Source: a virus
DNA length: 42,466 nt
Reading direction: 5' to 3' (one strand)
IMG/VR virus record: IMGVR_UViG_3300021962_000218
Span: 1 to 42,466 of that record
Shown here: piece after piece, positions 10,765 through 19,200 of the stretch
Layout of the letters: every line of letters starts with the position of its first letter
Position numbering within the stretch: the first letter of the stretch is position 1
Notes under the pieces: generated by a model
What the model saw: the letters and a program-made list of their open reading frames with translations, nothing else
Databases searched by the model: none
What the model was told of the DNA's origin: nothing
Made by a program: the position numbers and the translations under genes

Positions 10765-12259
10765 TTGTCATCTCCCCAAAATAGCTGAACACCGGCTTCT
10801 CTACCGGGTTCGAAGGATTCCTGGTCGCGTGCCTTACCGACAACGCCAGTGCCATTACAGCATCAGTCTCCAGCTTCTTGTCGTCTAGTTTGTAGCCCAG
10901 CAGCTGGCGCCGGAGCTCCATCCAAGCACCCCTACGTGGGAACTTGACTTGTCCTCTGTCAATCACGGCCTTTAGGTCTGATAGAAGCTCTAGCTTCTTG
11001 GCCCTAGTGCCACCGAAGTCGTAGTCTCTAAGTGGCTTGATGATGCTGAACTCCTGTCGGAAAAGCTTTCCGCCGAATCCAGTTGAGTCAATAGTAGTCG
11101 TGCATGCTGCACCGTCCTGGTTGTAGAGAAGGTGACCTTCTCGTACCATGTTCACCACAGCTGGGATTGTCTGCTTGCCAACCTTCCGGCGGCACCTAAC
11201 CCCTACCAGCATGTTTCGTTCGGTGTAGTCAATAGTCACTGCCCATGTAGCGTCCGAAGAGATCCCTGGGTCTACACCCTGGGAGTACCTTCTGGCCTTA
11301 GCCGGTGGTAGTTCCTCTTCGAAATCAACGAAGCAATCGTCAATCATGTTGGCATTGAAGTAGGCGTCCCTAGACTCGATGAAGAACCCGTCGATGTTCT
11401 GCGCAATCAGGTACTCTGCCTGTTGGCGTACGATAGATTCAAACGTTGATGAGTTAAGCCCGTACCCAACGTTGGCCCTAGTGGATAGACGGAAGCTCAT
11501 AAACTGCTCGTCTCTGTTAGGGTTATCTGGATTGCCCAGCTCCCACAGGTCAGCATAGTCGTTGATGCCCTCTGTTGGTGTGCCGATAAAGTGCAGCTGT
11601 CCACCGGTCGAGAGTCGTCGAAGGTTCAGGACCTCTTGATAAATCATCAGAAGGTGCGGCTCGAATGCCGCCTCGTCGAACGAGATGCCATTCATGTCCT
11701 TGCCCAAGAGTGCCTTAGCCTTGTCCTGGGTTGTTCTAAAGTGGATGTTGGCCCCTCCGAAGATTGGGTCAACTTTAATCCACAGGTATTCCCCACGATA
11801 CTTCTTCTCGAAGTTGTATACCTGTCCGATATCTTTCACCATTGGGCACCCCCTGCCTTTCTGGGCTGGGTGAGCTCCCTGAAGGAGCATCGACAATTCC
11901 CTATGCACCAGTTCCGCAGTTTCCTGCTGGATGCCAATGTGATACCATTCGTAAGGCTCGGTAGTCCAACGCTCAGCATCCTCATCGGAGCCTTGAGTCG
12001 GGGGGCGAAGCCCCAGCTTGTAGGTGGCAGAGTGCAGGACTCCAACGGCCATCCCCAAAGTCTTACCGGCCCGGTTACCAGCGCTGCATACAGTGGTCAG
12101 GTATTTAGGCCTGTATCCTGTCTCATCGCGAGCAACCATTCCTTCTAGCCAGGCCAGTTGGCCCGGATTGAGATTGACACCTAGCCAGCGAGAGGCGAAG
12201 AAACCGATGTCGGTCCTGCCTCTGGCCAAGTCTTGGGCAATCTCAGCATTAATGTTCAA
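10757..12259 (-). CDS. terL: Terminase large subunit (packaging ATPase/nuclease)
   Basis: A 500-residue terminase of usual length. The N-terminal ATPase domain shows a Walker A loop SAGNRAGKT (residues 59-67) and a Walker B-like GISFDEAAF near residue 190. The C-terminal RNase H-like nuclease domain starts with GVDPG near residue 325 and ends with the DAVMALALS helix that carries the last acidic residue. It pumps DNA into the procapsid and cuts concatemers. The start overlaps the preceding small basic gene by 4 bases, and the end overlaps the portal gene. Confidence 0.95.
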   Translation of the reverse strand: MNINAEIAQDLARGRTDIGFFASRWLGVNLNPGQLAWLEGMVARDETGYRPKYLTTVCSAGNRAGKTLGMAVGVLHSATYKLGLRPPTQGSDEDAERWTTEPYEWYHIGIQQETAELVHRELSMLLQGAHPAQKGRGCPMVKDIGQVYNFEKKYRGEYLWIKVDPIFGGANIHFRTTQDKAKALLGKDMNGISFDEAAFEPHLLMIYQEVLNLRRLSTGGQLHFIGTPTEGINDYADLWELGNPDNPNRDEQFMSFRLSTRANVGYGLNSSTFESIVRQQAEYLIAQNIDGFFIESRDAYFNANMIDDCFVDFEEELPPAKARRYSQGVDPGISSDATWAVTIDYTERNMLVGVRCRRKVGKQTIPAVVNMVREGHLLYNQDGAACTTTIDSTGFGGKLFRQEFSIIKPLRDYDFGGTRAKKLELLSDLKAVIDRGQVKFPRRGAWMELRRQLLGYKLDDKKLETDAVMALALSVRHATRNPSNPVEKPVFSYFGEMTNA

Positions 12260-12561
12260 GCAGTCTTCTTCTTTCCCTTGTTGCGAGAGCTGATTGCCTT
12301 AGCCTTGGCCTTGGCATCTGCCTTGCTGCTAGCTCCCCACGCTTGAAGTGAGAGCAGGAGACGCGTCGGTCGCCCCTTGGAGTCCCGCTCCGGCCCTGGC
12401 ATGTTACCCATGCGGGCCAGGAACGACGCACGACGCGGATTGTTGCCTGACTTAACCGGCGCCTTGAGCGTGCCACCCTTATAGGAGGCACGCCCCTTAG
12501 CGTTTAGCCCGCCCGTGGGGCTCTTGCCCTCTTTGCGGGTCCAGGCTGGAGTCTTAGCCAC
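12256..12561 (-). CDS. Small basic phage protein (DUF6321-like)
   Basis: About 101 residues, strongly basic. The segment TPAWTRKEGKSPTGGLN followed by LKAPVKSG and NPRRASFLARM matches, from memory, a small conserved family (DUF6321) often found beside terminase genes in environmental phages; its role is unknown to me. I place the start at GTG 12561, because the family normally begins a few residues before the TPAW motif. A TTG at 12585 is the alternative and has a slightly better upstream AAGGG. It overlaps its neighbours at both ends, so it belongs to the packaging gene block. Confidence 0.7.
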   Translation of the reverse strand: MAKTPAWTRKEGKSPTGGLNAKGRASYKGGTLKAPVKSGNNPRRASFLARMGNMPGPERDSKGRPTRLLLSLQAWGASSKADAKAKAKAISSRNKGKKKTA

Positions 12562-12700
12562 GCTGGGCTGCGGTGCGCTGGCCAACTTTACCCTTAGGCT
12601 TGGCCTTTCCTGCCTTACCCTTAGGCTTGGCCTTTCCTTTATCGCCCTTCTTGGCGTACATGTTCATAAGGAAGGCTGGCATCTTCTTCTTGCCTGGCAT
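12554..12700 (-). CDS. Lysine-rich 48-residue peptide with internal repeat
   Basis: A short frame starting at ATG 12700, overlapping the stop of the preceding gene (TGATG), and ending in TAA within the start region of the next gene. The peptide is extremely basic and contains the unit GKAKPKGK twice. Perfect tiling between two overlapping genes supports it being real. It may bind DNA or RNA non-specifically, perhaps condensing or guiding the genome during packaging; this is inference from charge and location only. Confidence 0.6.
   Translation of the reverse strand: MPGKKKMPAFLMNMYAKKGDKGKAKPKGKAGKAKPKGKVGQRTAAQRG
12588..12638 (-). repeat. 27-nt tandem repeat inside basic peptide gene
   Basis: Two adjacent units of 27 bases begin at 12588 and 12615. 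The first 24 bases of each are identical. The repeat encodes the doubled Lys/Pro-rich unit of the 48-residue peptide and looks like a recent in-frame duplication. Confidence 0.9.
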
Positions 12701-13098
12701 CAGTAGGCCTTCTTCTTTGCGCCTGTCTTGCGAGTTCCTGAACCACGGTTGTGCTGGACTTCACTCAGTACCTTGGTCTTTGTGGTTCGTCCGTAGTTCT
12801 CTGTACCACCTTTATTCAGTTTTTCTTGAATATCATAGGTTCGGCTGCCAGAGGTAACCGTGTTTTCGCGTCGGCCACCCTTGCCCAAGGTAGTAACCTT
12901 TGTGGTGTTCTTACGCTCAAGTGGACTTACTCGTGACTGCGAGTATGTCGTGATCTTGTTACCAACCTTCTTTGAGCGTACAGCTCCAGTGGAAACTCGC
13001 TTTCCATCTCGACCGCGATCATTAACGGGATATGGAACGTATTCGTTGCTCGAGGCCTTAGCCTTTTGCTTTGGTGACTTCTTCTTTGGTGCTGCCAT
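12700..13098 (-). CDS. Basic hypothetical protein (132 aa)
   Basis: Unrecognised 132-residue protein, very rich in Lys, Arg, Ser, Thr and Gly. The N-terminus is a Lys/Pro run, and the remainder looks weakly structured with beta-prone Thr/Val repeats. The start ATG has an AGGAG site 7 bases upstream. It lies between the holin-like and packaging genes and is one of three successive highly basic products, so a role in nucleic acid handling or as a minor virion component is possible. Nothing more can be supported. Confidence 0.75.
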   Translation of the reverse strand: MAAPKKKSPKQKAKASSNEYVPYPVNDRGRDGKRVSTGAVRSKKVGNKITTYSQSRVSPLERKNTTKVTTLGKGGRRENTVTSGSRTYDIQEKLNKGGTENYGRTTKTKVLSEVQHNRGSGTRKTGAKKKAY

Positions 13099-13100
13099 GG

Positions 13101-13313
13101 TTATTCTCCTTTATTCCCGAACGCAACATCGTTCGGATTAAGCCAGCGAAGGACTACCGGTAGAACAGCGGCAAGGCCTGCAGCCGCGAGTGCGCGAACG
13201 CCATCACGGTCAAGGTCGAGAACGCCATCCCCAAGCACAATCAGCTGGGCGACTACTGCGGCTAGGAACGAGCGCCCCCAGGACGCCAGTACTGCCTTAA
13301 GTTCCTTGTTCAT
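13101..13313 (-). CDS. Holin-like membrane protein (70 aa)
   Basis: Seventy residues with two hydrophobic segments: one around residues 13-28 (SFLAAVVAQLIVLGDG) and one around 40-57 (ALAAAGLAAVLPVVLRWL). They are separated by an acidic turn, and the protein ends in LNPNDVAFG with a charged tail. This two-span layout and ending resemble small holins of actinobacterial phages. A holin would accumulate in the inner membrane and open it to trigger lysis. The start lies within the end of the preceding gene (17-base overlap). No endolysin lies next to it; lysis-type candidates are at 31807 and 35707. Confidence 0.65.
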   Translation of the reverse strand: MNKELKAVLASWGRSFLAAVVAQLIVLGDGVLDLDRDGVRALAAAGLAAVLPVVLRWLNPNDVAFGNKGE

Positions 13314-13749
13314 TGTCTACCTCCTCTGCGATCAGAGTATATGATCCGCCACCTAGGATTCCAGCCATTGCGATGGCCAGGCCACGGTCTGCGTTCTTTT
13401 CAGTTCTTCGGTCCAGCATTTCCTGGGCCCGGAGTCCCTCCGACAGAGTCGGAACTAGATCCCCATTTTCAACCATCTTGAAGACGTATCCGCTTACAAG
13501 CTTGGCCAAGTCGCTGTTAGTAGCCTCAATCTTTACCGCCTGCTGCACCTTCTTGGCTACTTCCCTACGAGCATTCATGTGCTCTTCGGTAAGGTGCTGG
13601 CGCTTGTGGTTTCCTAGGGTGATCCTGCTGATGTAGGCGTTCTCCGCCTTTAGCCAGGCGCTGATCCGGATATCGGACATCCCTTCGGTCATCTTTCGGT
13701 TGATGACGTCGACTAGTGGGCTTGAGCATACTGCGCACTTGCTTAGCAT
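13297..13749 (-). CDS. Putative terminase small subunit / DNA-binding protein
   Basis: About 150 residues. The N-terminus has a CxxC pair (residues 5-8) followed by a helix-turn-helix-like stretch (about 20-55) that ends in a conserved-looking HKRQH; the second half is helical. This organisation, a small zinc-knuckle-plus-HTH protein followed by an oligomerising helix, is seen in phage terminase small subunits. It lies a few genes ahead of the large terminase. The ATG at 13749 shares TGATG with the tail fibre stop, so translation is probably coupled; a TTG one codon upstream is the alternative start. Confidence 0.5.
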   Translation of the reverse strand: MLSKCAVCSSPLVDVINRKMTEGMSDIRISAWLKAENAYISRITLGNHKRQHLTEEHMNARREVAKKVQQAVKIEATNSDLAKLVSGYVFKMVENGDLVPTLSEGLRAQEMLDRRTEKNADRGLAIAMAGILGGGSYTLIAEEVDNEQGT

Positions 13750-15821
13750 CAAGTCTTAATAATGTAGTTGACCCGTGTCCTCTTTTGCGTTGGGGACACA
13801 GTCATTGCGCTTGAGCCAACAGAGGCAGGGTTTACAGTGTGGGTGTGAGCGTCGCTAGACGACGTTGTTGACGCAATGTTTGTAGAGTGCGTGTGAGTCG
13901 TGCTTGCAAATGCAGTGTTTGTAGAACCGCCAGTATATGCAAGACTTGTCGTAGTGCTTGGTCCTCCAGACGTTGTAGCAATTGGGTCAACAGTGTGGGA
14001 GTGGGAGTCAGATGATGTTGTAGTGCTGGCTACATCGACATTGTGGTCGTGATCCCACGTGGCATTGAGGTACGCGTCTTCTGTTCCCGTCTGGGTTGCT
14101 GCCGTCACGCTTGCGCCTACCAGCATGTGTCCGGTTAGGTTTGGCAATCCGAACGTTGTGCTGCCGTCTCCGGCCCCGAACGTAGTGCCGATTACAGAGA
14201 ACAGGTCAGAGTAGGTTGACCTGGAGACTGTCGCTCCAGCGCACATTAGCCATCCGGACGGAACGCTTGCGTTAGATCCTAGCCATGCAGTCACGGATCC
14301 TGCTGGCGTAAGCTGGCTTGTTAGCGCAACTGTTCCGGAAGAGTCAGGCAGGGTAATAGTCCTGTCGGCAGTTGCGTCTGCGGCGGTAAGGATTACTTCA
14401 GATGAGTCGTTACTCGTTCCCTCGAACATGACTGTTTTTCCAGGGGGAATGTATAGGCCAGATGCAATGACCGATGCGCCTACTGCCCCGCCAGCAATGA
14501 AATCTAACTGGCTTGCGTGGATAATGTCTCCGCCAACCGTAATGTCTTGTCCAACGTCTAGATTATCGTCTGTTGCTAGGGTGTTTGCTGCGGATCGGTA
14601 CAGATTAGTGTCTCTGGCCGCTGTCCCATCTCCCCATGCTTGGAACCCATCTGCGCGAACTCCCCACCTGGTAGAGGAATCTCCGTCAACTCTGGTAGTT
14701 AGTTGAGTATTTGCTGTTGACGTTGCGCCGAACAGACCGATTGACCCAGTGTTGGAAACAGTAAGTGCGCCAGTTAGTGTGTCGCCTGAATCTTCAAGGT
14801 ATGCTGCATGGGTGTGTACAGTGGCCGCGTATGCCGCGTTGCCTTCTGTGGAAGTTAGATAGGTTGGGTGTGGGTCTGCGGCTGCTTCATGTGAAACAAT
14901 CGCAGCTGCAGCTGTACCGGCTGGGTCATACACCCCCGCGTGCGCGTGACTCGTGGCAGAGATACCGGCATTTGCAAGCGTCTCGTTCTTCCAGTATCCG
15001 GTAGCGCTGTCAAACTGGATGATGTCGTTGTCGGCAGGTGAAGCGGCAGACACGTCGTGTAGCTCAGTGAGCTCGTACCCGTTCTGGACCTTTATGAACA
15101 CCTCTCCGTTGCTGACGTTCTTCCTGGTAACCACTCCAATGTATACTGTGTGATTCGGCTCAGCCGGAGCGGTACCGTAGACCAGGTTCCCGCTGGCCCC
15201 TAGCCATACAGGCACACCCGCAGCTGAGGCTGCTGTTGTGTCAAACCCGGTAAGTTTACCCTGCGTTACAACGTACCCAAAGCCATTGTTGGCTACCGTC
15301 GACTCCATAAGTCCAAGGGTCTTGGAGGAAGTTTCGTCTGAGTCGTAGTCTGCCAGTTTCACTAGGACGTTAGTGCCGTCTGCGCCGCTTACGTAGACAG
15401 CCTGGCCCTTGTTGATGGTGGCTCCGGAGTCGTTCTTCACGTACTCTCTAACTACTTCAGATACGGCAGATGGTGCCGTCCAGGCCAACCCGGTGGCCGT
15501 GCTGGAGTTCGCCGTGAGAACCGTGCCGTTGGCACCAACCCCCAGCCTAGCTGCAGTGTTGTCTGCGGTGGCTGAGATGAGGTCACCCTTGGCGTCAAGG
15601 ATGGCAAATGAGGTAGAGGCAAGCTCAAGGGCTGAGATTCGTGCCCGGATGGTGTCTCCCTCGTCCTGGTCCACCCACTCGAATGTAGGCTCAACGAGCA
15701 TGGCAGAAGCTAGTTCGTCGTTGTATTCATCAGGAACCTCGAACACGGTAAGAGCTGGCCCCTCGAAAAGGAGGCCATTCCACCGGAGCGAGACTGGTCT
15801 GTTGAACCTGAACTTTGCCAT
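13749..15821 (-). CDS. Tail fibre / receptor-binding protein with collar domain
   Basis: A 690-residue fibre. The N-terminal ~75 residues are a unique, probably particle-attaching domain. Residues about 125-270 resemble the EYVKNDSGATINKGQAVYVSG repeat domain common in phage fibres. The middle is Thr/Ala/Asp-rich, typical of a trimeric beta-structured shaft. The C-terminal ~180 residues form a phage tail collar domain (PSGWLMCAGATVSR... FGLPNLTGHMLVG) followed by a tip with repeated His-x-His motifs (HDH, HSH, HTH, HTH). In T4 gp37, such HxH motifs coordinate iron along the receptor-binding needle. ATG follows AAGGAG by 6 bases. A promoter-like motif lies directly upstream. Confidence 0.9.
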   Translation of the reverse strand: MAKFRFNRPVSLRWNGLLFEGPALTVFEVPDEYNDELASAMLVEPTFEWVDQDEGDTIRARISALELASTSFAILDAKGDLISATADNTAARLGVGANGTVLTANSSTATGLAWTAPSAVSEVVREYVKNDSGATINKGQAVYVSGADGTNVLVKLADYDSDETSSKTLGLMESTVANNGFGYVVTQGKLTGFDTTAASAAGVPVWLGASGNLVYGTAPAEPNHTVYIGVVTRKNVSNGEVFIKVQNGYELTELHDVSAASPADNDIIQFDSATGYWKNETLANAGISATSHAHAGVYDPAGTAAAAIVSHEAAADPHPTYLTSTEGNAAYAATVHTHAAYLEDSGDTLTGALTVSNTGSIGLFGATSTANTQLTTRVDGDSSTRWGVRADGFQAWGDGTAARDTNLYRSAANTLATDDNLDVGQDITVGGDIIHASQLDFIAGGAVGASVIASGLYIPPGKTVMFEGTSNDSSEVILTAADATADRTITLPDSSGTVALTSQLTPAGSVTAWLGSNASVPSGWLMCAGATVSRSTYSDLFSVIGTTFGAGDGSTTFGLPNLTGHMLVGASVTAATQTGTEDAYLNATWDHDHNVDVASTTTSSDSHSHTVDPIATTSGGPSTTTSLAYTGGSTNTAFASTTHTHSTNIASTTSSSDAHTHTVNPASVGSSAMTVSPTQKRTRVNYIIKT

Positions 15822-15837
15822 TAAGACTCCTTAATAC

Positions 15838-15863
15838 TCTCTATATATATCCAGTCTTGTCAA
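15838..15863 (-). promoter_or_regulatory. 26-nt promoter-like motif, copy upstream of tail fibre
   Basis: On the minus strand the site reads TTGACA, four variable bases, then TGGATATATATAGAGA. The same arrangement occurs at 23902-23927. The first six bases equal a bacterial -35 box, but no good -10 box follows at 16-19 bases. The TATAGAGA end instead resembles the initiation part of promoters used by T7-type polymerases. The site overlaps the end of the metallopeptidase gene and would drive the tail fibre and downstream late genes. Confidence 0.6.
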
Positions 15864-16258
15864 GACTTTGGTAACACTTCCTGTGGTAGAGGAAGAATTG
15901 GGGCCAAAACCTTGGACAGGGAGTCTGCCCCGCGCTCGGTCTCTACGTCAAAAAGCTTCTCGAAGATGGCAAACCCCTCACTGCCGAGCACGCCATTGAG
16001 CATGTTGACTGCCCTCTCGACCCCGGCATAGTGGATGTGGATCAGCTCGTGGGCAATAACCCTGCGCTGCTCTAGCTGGGTCTGGTCAAAGAAGTCGGCA
16101 GACACACGCAAGGTGGCCTCCCATAGGTTGTCGCTCACCTCGATATCGGCCCAGGCGTCGTCGTCGGATGTGTCCTTGTCTACCTCAACCTTCCAGTGGG
16201 AAAGGCCAAGCCTAGTCTTGCAGATGTCTACGTACCACTGAAGCGAATCTCTATCCAC
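15860..16258 (-). CDS. Zinc metallopeptidase-like protein (HExxH)
   Basis: A 132-residue protein with the zinc-protease motif HELIH at residues 70-74. The motif lies within a hydrophobic helix (RRVIAHELIHIHYAG), and a downstream FDVETERGAD segment (about 103-112) can supply the third acidic ligand. The layout resembles short ImmA/IrrE-like or SprT-like phage metallopeptidases. The GTG start lies inside the end of the giant gene, with GGAGG 5 bases upstream, so the two are co-translated. It could process the giant protein or other virion parts, or act on a host protein. The substrate is not evident. Confidence 0.7.
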   Translation of the reverse strand: MDRDSLQWYVDICKTRLGLSHWKVEVDKDTSDDDAWADIEVSDNLWEATLRVSADFFDQTQLEQRRVIAHELIHIHYAGVERAVNMLNGVLGSEGFAIFEKLFDVETERGADSLSKVLAPILPLPQEVLPKS

Positions 16259-19200
16259 CGAACCCTCCCTTTGATGTAAATTCAGACTCCAGCAAGGACC
16301 TGGTGTCGCCCTCGGTGTCCTTTTTTGCTACGTTCCTTGGAATCCTGCGCGTAGGGGTCATGTCGAACGTAGAGTTCTTCCCTGTGATCTTGGAATACAT
16401 CTCGTCAGCGAACAGACCGCCAGCAATTGACCCAGGGAGGGCCCCTGCGCCGCCAGTTGCCAGGCCTCCGGCGATCCCGCCGACCGTACCGCCGACCAGG
16501 CCGATGGCAGTCCTGAGGATATCGCCTCCGGTGAGGGCAGTATAGCCCAACATGGCCCCGCCAGCCAGCCCAAGCGTGGTAATGCCTCCACCGAACTTAG
16601 CTGGGACCGGCAATCGGCTAATTGCCTCAGTACCGGCCACCATTCCTACCAATGGGGCGTACTGTGCGCCCTTGTTGTACAAGCCCTCGAGGGATGCCTG
16701 CTCATTTTCGTCGCTAGAACCGTTCTTCATCTCGTTAATCAAGGCCATAAGCGCCACGGCACCAGTTGTGCCACGCAGAACGCCCTTGCCGTACCTGGAG
16801 AACTTGGATGCGACGTTGGTTGGGCCGGTCTTTGGCCCGTTTTCGTCAAATGCCTTGGCCTCATCGTACTTCTGGTAGTTGAAACCGGCAGCTTCTGCCT
16901 TCATAATAGCGGAATCCAGGATTTGCTGGGCCCTTGCCGCAGATCCGATAGCCCCACGCGCACCACCGCCACTAACTTCCATCCTTCTCTCAGCTGCTAG
17001 CATTGCGTTTGCTTCTCGTAGCGTCAGTAGGTCCATGTCGCCGGCACCGAGGACCACCTTCCTCTTCACAACCTTCTCTGCCTTGCTCATCGAAGCGATG
17101 GTTCTGGCCTTAATAACGCCAATCCGGTTCTTTGCATCATTAGCAAAGGCCCCGTATCCTTCTTCAGGGGGGAGAATTCTACCATTCTCATCTACGATAA
17201 TGGCCGGTAGTACCCTTGAAAGGTCTACTCGCGGGTCTTGCGAGATAAGTCCTGATACCTCTTGGTAGAACATGTTAGAAATTGCCCCGTCAAATAGTGA
17301 CGACTCAGGGACGTCGTGCAATCGGCTGTCCGCAACGAAGTAATCTCGGTTCATTCCAAGAGTGTACCGGCCTTGCGCAATCTGAACGTCAAATGGAGAC
17401 AGGTTGTTCTTCTCGATAGCATCAGCAAGCTCTGCTGAGTACGCAGCCATAGCGGCCTGCTTCTCAACCTCACTCATGGACAAAGGCAGATCTGGCGGCA
17501 CAGGAATCTCTGTGTATGTGTCTACGTACTTGTCAAGACCCATGGAAGTAAGGGCCTCTGTCATTTCCTGGAAGCTCATTCCCCTATTGTCAACAACCTC
17601 AGGGGCCACGACGTACGTCTTGCCGCCATTTGCGCTAGGCTGCGATACAACAGGCATGATGCCGAACCTGCCGGTTCCATCTGGGTCAACTGTGTACACA
17701 AGCATGGTCTGGTTCTTCTCAATGTACTTAGACACGTGCTTCCACATAGGGATTTCGCCGTCGTCGTTGTAGTCAACTTCTACCGACCCGTTGAACACCT
17801 TGTTGTGCTGACCAAAGTCGTCGATAACATAGACTGCTCCCTCAGAATCGCTGTTTGTAACAAGCTCTGGGTACCTTGTGATGGATTCCACAAAGCTTGG
17901 ATCGGCCTCGGCCTGTACGTTTTCAGGGAGCTCGATATATCCAAGGCTCTTAATCGCAGATGCAGCAGACTGATTGGCATGCTGAGTCTCAAGAATGCGG
18001 ATGAGCTGTCCGATTACTCCCTTACGTTGAGTCCCAATGTTGTAGACCATGATGTTGTGGGCAAGGTCAAGAACTCGCTTTGCCCTTGCTGGGTTCCTGA
18101 CGGCCATATTAGCAATGGCGGTTTCTGGGTCATCGACCGAGACAAATGCCGGCTTGCTGTCCTTACCTGGCCTCTTTGGATCTACCTTTGCCGGGGAGTC
18201 AGTAACCACTGCTCCCTCAACGGCCCTAAATTTCCTGTTCCTTTCTCGTGCTTCGAGAACGCTTTGGTCTACCGGGACTTTAAGTCTGGTACCAGGTGGC
18301 AAAGCCATTTCGATCTTGGCGTTTTCCTTTAGGTAGTACGACCCGTCTTCGTCTTTCTCCGCGATGCCCATTTCCTCAAAGAGAGGCCCGTTGGCTTGCA
18401 CTAGCGAGTTATCTTTTACAATATTTTCCATGTGCTGCATAGAGTAGCCTTCTCCACGAAGCAGTGAGCCTAATGTCTCCCCCCTCTTTGAAGGTCGAGT
18501 AAGCTCCTCTTTGTCCATTTTGCCAAATCCTGTTTGTCCTGCGGCCTGATCAGGTACGTCCGTAGACTCTGTACGAGTTACTCCGCTGTCGTCAACGTAC
18601 TGGCGTGGCGTATCGATGCTAACCACGCCCTGCTCGATTGATTCCCTAAACTTCTGCTCGAAGTCAGTAGCAAGCTTCCATGCGATTGAGATGTCTTGTT
18701 GGGATTCTTTCTTCTTTGACCCGTACGCGATGATGGCTGGGTTGGTCTCAATTGTGTAGGAGCCGTTTGTGTCTACGGGCTCTTCAACCACGTACCCAAA
18801 TGTCTGACGGCCAGGTGTTCTCTTTAGGGAGCCAAACACAACATCTGATGCTCGCGCAATCTCAGCGGTGTAGAGAACCTGGCGCAGCTCTGGGCGGTCC
18901 TTGATGAAGTTGATGATGTTCTGCGTCGCAACCCTGGCCCCATCGATATCCTGGTTCTGTGGGTTGGTCTCCCTAGCAACGGAGTAGTAGTGAAGCTTCC
19001 TTGCCGAGTACGCCTCGATGCGGAGAAGCTGCTTAAGCAACTGCTCTACTAGTTGAGTGTCCGACTTTGCGGCCTTAATTAGAGCTTCCTGAAGTTCTCG
19101 GTTGACAAGGATCTCGCCCATGTTTCCATCGTATAGCTCTTCAAGTGGCTGAACCCTAATGGATGAAGACGCCCTGCGAGCCGCTGCGCTGGTTACCCCT

